NCBI GenBank assembly: GCA_029883145.1 | Contig: JAOUJR010000059.1 | Coordinates: forward strand, 1 to 8,669 | Origin: Nitrospirota bacterium | GTDB lineage: Bacteria; Nitrospirota; Thermodesulfovibrionia; Thermodesulfovibrionales; SM23-35 | Direction of reading: 5' to 3' | DNA: 8,669 nt | In this document: positions 6,046 to 8,669 of the stretch, piece after piece | Layout: the number at the start of each line of letters is the position of its first letter | How positions within the stretch are numbered: position 1 is the stretch's first letter | The notes under the pieces: generated by a model | Databases searched by the model: none | What the model was told of the DNA's origin: nothing | Seen by the model: only the letters and a program-made list of their open reading frames with translations | Position numbers and translations under genes: made by a program

Positions 6046-6872
6046 ATGGCCATTTCCTTAATGCCCTGAACAACCCTTGGACCAAGCCTGTATATGCTAT
6101 CGCTTATATAACAGACAGCATGATATTTAACTGCCGGAACTGAAGCAATCCTTTTAAGGAGATTCTCTGAGACCTCTTTTATGTCTGTGTGTCCTTTACC
6201 AATAAAAATGACATCTGGAGCCTGACGGATGATTTCTTCTATTGAATATTTTGGATATGAAGTCTTTGCTTTTGCTGCTATATTCTCAGCACCAAGAAGA
6301 GTAATTACATCATCTATAAGGGTACCAGGTCCGGCGACTATTAATGGTTCTGGCCAGATGATGAAAAGGACTTTCTTTTTCGGTGATGAGTGAGGGGTAA
6401 TGAGTGATGAATGAACCACTTTGTTCATGGTGCCTTCGAGCTCTTTTGCAAGTGTTTCTCCCCTATCTTTCACACCAAGTGTGAGACCCAGTTCTCTAAT
6501 ACCCATCGGGAGTTCTGAGAGGCGCCGTGCTTTAAATACATAAGTTCTTATCTTTAAAGAACGTAATCTTTCCTCAAACTCTTTTGGGTTACCGTCAGTA
6601 GTCATCACAACAATGTCAGGTTTTAATGAAACAACTGCTTCCAATGAGGGGTTGGACATGCCTCCAATCTTTGGTTTTTTCTTTGCCTCTTCAGGATAGT
6701 CACAGAAGTTTGTTACTCCAACAATTTTATCACCAAGTCCCATCGCAAAAAGAATTTCCGTCACGTTTGGTGAAAGGGAAATTATGCGATTTGGTATATC
6801 GCCTGCATAAACAAGCATGGGAAATAAGAAATAAGAAATGAGAAGTAAGATTAAAATTATTAGTTTTTTCAT
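6033..6872 (-). CDS. btuF: Periplasmic corrinoid-binding protein, BtuF-like
   Basis: This is a 279-residue secreted binding protein of the Peripl_BP_2 (helical backbone, class III) type. A signal peptide (residues 1-23, cut after LVYA) has no lipobox cysteine, so the protein should be free in the periplasm. The N-lobe starts with RIISLSPNVTEILFAMG (29-45) and includes GVTNFCDYP (52-60). The C-lobe begins near 166 (KKVLFIIWPEP). The protein delivers corrinoid to BtuCD. It is the first gene of the riboswitch-controlled operon and overlaps btuC by 13 bases. The ribosome binding site is weak (AAGAAAG before the ATG at 6872). Two heptamer repeat tracts are embedded in the gene: one makes the signal-peptide core, the other encodes residues 152-163 (VVHSSLITPHSS) at the junction of the lobes. 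Siderophore or heme binding proteins share the fold. Confidence 0.9.
   Translation of the reverse strand: MKKLIILILLLISYFLFPMLVYAGDIPNRIISLSPNVTEILFAMGLGDKIVGVTNFCDYPEEAKKKPKIGGMSNPSLEAVVSLKPDIVVMTTDGNPKEFEERLRSLKIRTYVFKARRLSELPMGIRELGLTLGVKDRGETLAKELEGTMNKVVHSSLITPHSSPKKKVLFIIWPEPLIVAGPGTLIDDVITLLGAENIAAKAKTSYPKYSIEEIIRQAPDVIFIGKGHTDIKEVSENLLKRIASVPAVKYHAVCYISDSIYRLGPRVVQGIKEMAICLK
6383..6417. repeat. Heptamer tandem tract at the BtuF lobe junction
   Basis: There are five exact-period units on the plus strand: GTGATGA, GTGAGGG, GTAATGA, GTGATGA, ATGAACC. They encode residues 152-163, a Ser/His-rich stretch between the backbone helix and the first strand of the C-lobe. E. coli BtuF has only a short linker here. 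Confidence 0.72.
6821..6855. repeat. Heptamer tandem tract in the btuF signal-peptide coding region
   Basis: There are five 7-base units on the plus strand: GAAATAA, GAAATAA, GAAATGA, GAAGTAA, GATTAAA. The first two are identical. They encode residues 6-18, the hydrophobic core of the signal peptide (ILILLLISYFLF). Confidence 0.7.
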
Positions 6873-6912
6873 TTATGCTTTCTTTTACACAATATTATCA
6901 ATGATTCATCCA

Positions 6913-6954
6913 AAAACAAAAAATCCTCAGAAACCATCATTGGTCCTGAGGATT
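6913..6954 (-). terminator. Intrinsic terminator of the btuF riboswitch
   Basis: On the minus strand AATCCTCAG (6946-6954) pairs perfectly over 9 bases with CTGAGGATT (6922-6930). An inner ACC/GGT pair extends the stem, and a T-rich tract (TTTTGTTTTTG) follows. It lies between the B12 box and the btuF start, about 40 bases before the ATG, so it is the likely OFF structure. A second hairpin upstream, CCTTCC/GGAAGG (6979-6984 with 6991-6996), may take part in the switch: its purine strand can also pair with TCCTC of the terminator's 5' arm. Confidence 0.88.
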
Positions 6955-7006
6955 GCACCCTGATTTCCTTCATCCCCTCCTTCCTCCGCGGGAAGGATTT
7001 TGCTGT

Positions 7007-7177
7007 TCACAGGCAGGTATTCTGGCTCTTCCGACCTTCACTAACCTTCCCAGTCGTTACGACCAGTGGTATATAAAAGCAAAGGCATTTACTCCTATTA
7101 AAAGGAGTCGGGATTACAGCGGCGGGACCGCTCCTGTATTTCACAGGATTCCCTATTAAGCATTTCAGCACCTGTAA
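7007..7177 (-). promoter_or_regulatory. Cobalamin riboswitch in front of btuFCD-cobD
   Basis: The minus strand carries a textbook cobalamin aptamer. The closing helix is formed by TTACAGG (7171-7177) and CCTGTGA (7007-7013). Then come AGGTGCTGAAATGC, AGGGAATCCTGTGAAATACAGG, the CCGCCGCTGTAA core, CCACTGG...GGGAAGG (7045-7069) and the B12 box GAGCCAGAATACCTGCC (7012-7028). With the downstream terminator it should stop transcription when cobalamin is bound. Confidence 0.95.
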
Positions 7178-7184
7178 GGTAAAG

Positions 7185-7215
7185 ATATTCTTATCTAAAG
7201 CTTAAAGAAAGTCAA
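7185..7215 (-). promoter_or_regulatory. Possible promoter for the btuF operon
   Basis: TTGACT (7210-7215) on the minus strand is a good -35 box, at about the same distance from the aptamer as the TTGACT of btuB. The -10 is poorly defined (TAAGAA or nearby AT-rich sequence at 7185-7200). The -35 overlaps the 3' end of the tsaC coding region. Confidence 0.3.
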
Positions 7216-7843
7216 GGGTATTCAAAAATATTTTTATTGATTCCCTGCTTATCGCCCCTTCCCTTAAGATATTAATTTCATCCCCTATTACATCCACTAT
7301 CGTTGAAGGCAGTCCGCCAGTGCTGGAGCCACTGTCAAAAATGAGGTCTATCTTATCTCCAAAATATCTTATAACAGCCTCTGTGTCCTGCGCAGGTGGC
7401 ATGCCGGATAGATTTGCGCTTGTTGCACTAATAGGGAAATCCGCAGTTTTTGCAAGTGAGAGGGCGAATGATTCTCCGGGAATTCTGACTGCAACCTTAC
7501 CGGTGCCTGCGGTAATATATTCTGATAGATTTTTCTTTGCAGGGAGGATTAAGGTAAGGGGACCGGGCCAGAACTTTTCTATGAAAGATAAAGCTATTTG
7601 GTTTACATTAACTGCAACAACAGAGAGCAGTTTATTATTCCCGATAATCAGTGGCATCGGCTTTTCTTTTGGCCTTTGTTTAATATCATAAAGTCTTTTG
7701 AGTGAGTCTTCCATATCGAACTTAGTTCCGAGACCGTAAAATGTCTCCGTTGGATATGCAATTATGCTGCCGTTTTTAAGTGCGTCAACAGCGTGGCGTA
7801 AAACCTGTTCCATGTTTGTTTCAGAGATTTTTTTGAGAAGCAT
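7202..7843 (-). CDS. tsaC: L-threonylcarbamoyladenylate synthase, TsaC/YrdC type
   Basis: This cytoplasmic enzyme makes threonylcarbamoyl-AMP from threonine, bicarbonate and ATP for the t6A37 modification of ANN-decoding tRNAs. At 213 residues it is a single YrdC domain, shorter than Sua5, which adds a C-terminal domain. Visible motifs are IIAYPTETFYGLG (27-39), KQRPKEKPMPLII (55-67), WPGPLTLILP (92-101), VAVRIPG (117-123), SATSANLSG (139-147), GLPSTIVD (177-184) and ILREGAIS (192-199). The ATG at 7843 gives the usual short lead before the first motif. A GTG at 7858 would add five residues, and neither start has a strong ribosome binding site. It is a housekeeping gene, and the riboswitch after it separates it from B12 uptake. 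Confidence 0.9.
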   Translation of the reverse strand: MLLKKISETNMEQVLRHAVDALKNGSIIAYPTETFYGLGTKFDMEDSLKRLYDIKQRPKEKPMPLIIGNNKLLSVVAVNVNQIALSFIEKFWPGPLTLILPAKKNLSEYITAGTGKVAVRIPGESFALSLAKTADFPISATSANLSGMPPAQDTEAVIRYFGDKIDLIFDSGSSTGGLPSTIVDVIGDEINILREGAISRESIKIFLNTLDFL

Positions 7844-7858
7844 GTTCAATACTAACAC

Positions 7859-7942
7859 AGACGCTGTTTACTTAACCAAAAATAATTCTGATGTGAGATA
7901 AAAAGTAGAAAGGGCAATAAAGATGCTTGAAGGAGAAGGAGG
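7859..7942. other. Short intergenic spacer between the regulator and tsaC
   Basis: The 84-base spacer has no hairpin terminator or clear promoter that I can see. A purine-rich stretch near 7890-7910 faintly recalls the heptamer tracts but its period is not convincing. Confidence 0.4.
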
Positions 7943-8669
7943 TTACATTTCTATTACTGGTTCTTCCTGACCATCAAAAATATCATGAGCTATTAAATAT
8001 TCGATATAATCTTTTAACAGTTTAGCTTTATTGGGTGTAACTTCTTTGAATTCTATTGCCATACCTGGTGGAAGTTTGAATATATTACCAAAAAGCTCTT
8101 TCAAATAAATGACCGTGCCTTTTAAGTGAATCGACTCCCCATCTTTTAAAGAAAGCGTTACCTCAACTTCCGAACCTAACGGAAAACTGTCCTTTTTCCT
8201 TACAAAAATACCTCCCTCGGATAGGGTTTCAGCATAAAGCTCGTGGGGTTTTCCCTTGTAGGCTACAATTACCTTCTCGTTGAACAGAACCCTTAAATGT
8301 CTTCTTTTCGTTCCTAAAAATGGAAACAAAGACTCTTCTATAATGTAGTAGAGCTTGTCTATCTTTACAGGTTTTATGAGATACCCAGCACATCCTAATT
8401 TCTTGCATTGTTCTATAGTTTCTTTACTCGAATCAACGGATACCATAATAACCGGGATATGAGATGTATGTTTATCCTCTTTGAGATGCTTTAAGATTTT
8501 AATGCCATCCACCATTTTCATTCTCACATCTAACAAGATAATATCAGGTTCGATGATCTTTAAAAGTTTAAGTGCCTCTACCCAATTTTCAGCAGGTATG
8601 ACAGTGAAGCCGAACCTTTTCAATAGAATTCCTGCATACATTAAGAAAAATTGACTATCATCTACCATA
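7943..8669 (-). CDS. Response regulator receiver domain fused to a PilZ domain (5' end cut by the window)
   Basis: The visible 241 residues begin MVDDSQFF. Receiver domains normally have several residues before the VDD strand, so the true start lies beyond the window. The receiver (about 1-115) has the acidic pair Asp3/Asp4, phospho-acceptor Asp47 (LLD), Ser77 (VMVS position) and Lys99 (IKP), so it should accept phosphate. The PilZ domain (about 121-230) has R122-RHL-R126 matching RxxxR, and TLSEGG (148-153) where (D/N)xSxxG is usual, so the first position is Thr. PPGMAIEF near 205 resembles the PilZ subgroup common in myxobacteria and related taxa. The expected role is phosphorylation-linked, perhaps c-di-GMP-responsive, control of motility or the cell surface. 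There is no DNA-binding domain. No link to B12 is evident. Confidence 0.87.
   Translation of the reverse strand, partial: MVDDSQFFLMYAGILLKRFGFTVIPAENWVEALKLLKIIEPDIILLDVRMKMVDGIKILKHLKEDKHTSHIPVIMVSVDSSKETIEQCKKLGCAGYLIKPVKIDKLYYIIEESLFPFLGTKRRHLRVLFNEKVIVAYKGKPHELYAETLSEGGIFVRKKDSFPLGSEVEVTLSLKDGESIHLKGTVIYLKELFGNIFKLPPGMAIEFKEVTPNKAKLLKDYIEYLIAHDIFDGQEEPVIEM

Noticed and set aside
7320..7691. 123-codon plus-strand ORF opposite tsaC
   Set aside because: It is antisense to a clearly conserved enzyme and has no recognisable motif.
7891..7917. Possible seventh heptamer tract before tsaC
   Set aside because: The purine-rich sequence can be cut into 7-base pieces but the pieces share too few positions to be told from chance.
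1..8669. CRISPR array, tRNA, rRNA, transposase, phage or defence genes
   Set aside because: No spaced direct repeats of CRISPR type, no tRNA-like cloverleaf and no mobile-element protein were seen; the repeats present are short REP-like or heptamer types.

Overview
The window is a vitamin B12 (cobalamin/corrinoid) uptake locus from a Gram-negative bacterium of moderate-to-low GC content. All credible genes lie on the minus strand, so the locus reads from high to low coordinates. An outer-membrane TonB-dependent receptor, a TonB-like protein and a periplasmic binding protein require an outer membrane. The response regulator-PilZ fusion with a PPGM motif, the cobalamin riboswitches and the dispersed REP-like repeats would fit Nitrospirota or Desulfobacterota (former deltaproteobacteria). 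That placement is an impression, not a demonstrated assignment.

Layout in transcription order. (1) 8669-7943: a response regulator with a C-terminal PilZ domain, cut at its start by the window edge. (2) 7843-7202: a TsaC/YrdC-type threonylcarbamoyl-AMP synthase. (3) 7177-6913: a cobalamin riboswitch followed by a clear intrinsic terminator. (4) 6872-3194: a tight operon, btuF-btuC-btuD-cobD-like, in which each gene overlaps the next by 13 to 17 bases. (5) 3193-2620: a 574-base non-coding stretch holding two REP-like elements, an orphan Shine-Dalgarno sequence, a possible promoter, a second cobalamin riboswitch and a heptamer repeat tract. (6) 2619-736: a BtuB-like receptor. (7) 735-444: a spacer with a large inverted repeat. 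(8) 443-1: the N-terminal part of a TonB-like energy transducer that runs off the window.

How the parts work together: corrinoid is captured by BtuB, moved across the outer membrane with TonB energy, bound by BtuF in the periplasm and imported by BtuC/BtuD. The cobD-like gene would normally supply aminopropanol phosphate for remodelling salvaged corrinoids. Both transcription units start with a B12 riboswitch, so uptake should fall when B12 is plentiful.

Two things stand out. First, the cobD-like protein has Leu238 where the family has its PLP-binding lysine, and the same gene carries a 58-base REP-like inverted-repeat insertion just upstream of that codon plus a heptamer repeat. Second, six separate tandem tracts with an exact 7-base period, each built on a different degenerate heptamer, occur between 2521 and 6855. 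Five are inside coding sequence (BtuB signal peptide twice, CobD-like, BtuF signal peptide, BtuF lobe junction) and one lies between the btuB riboswitch and its start codon.
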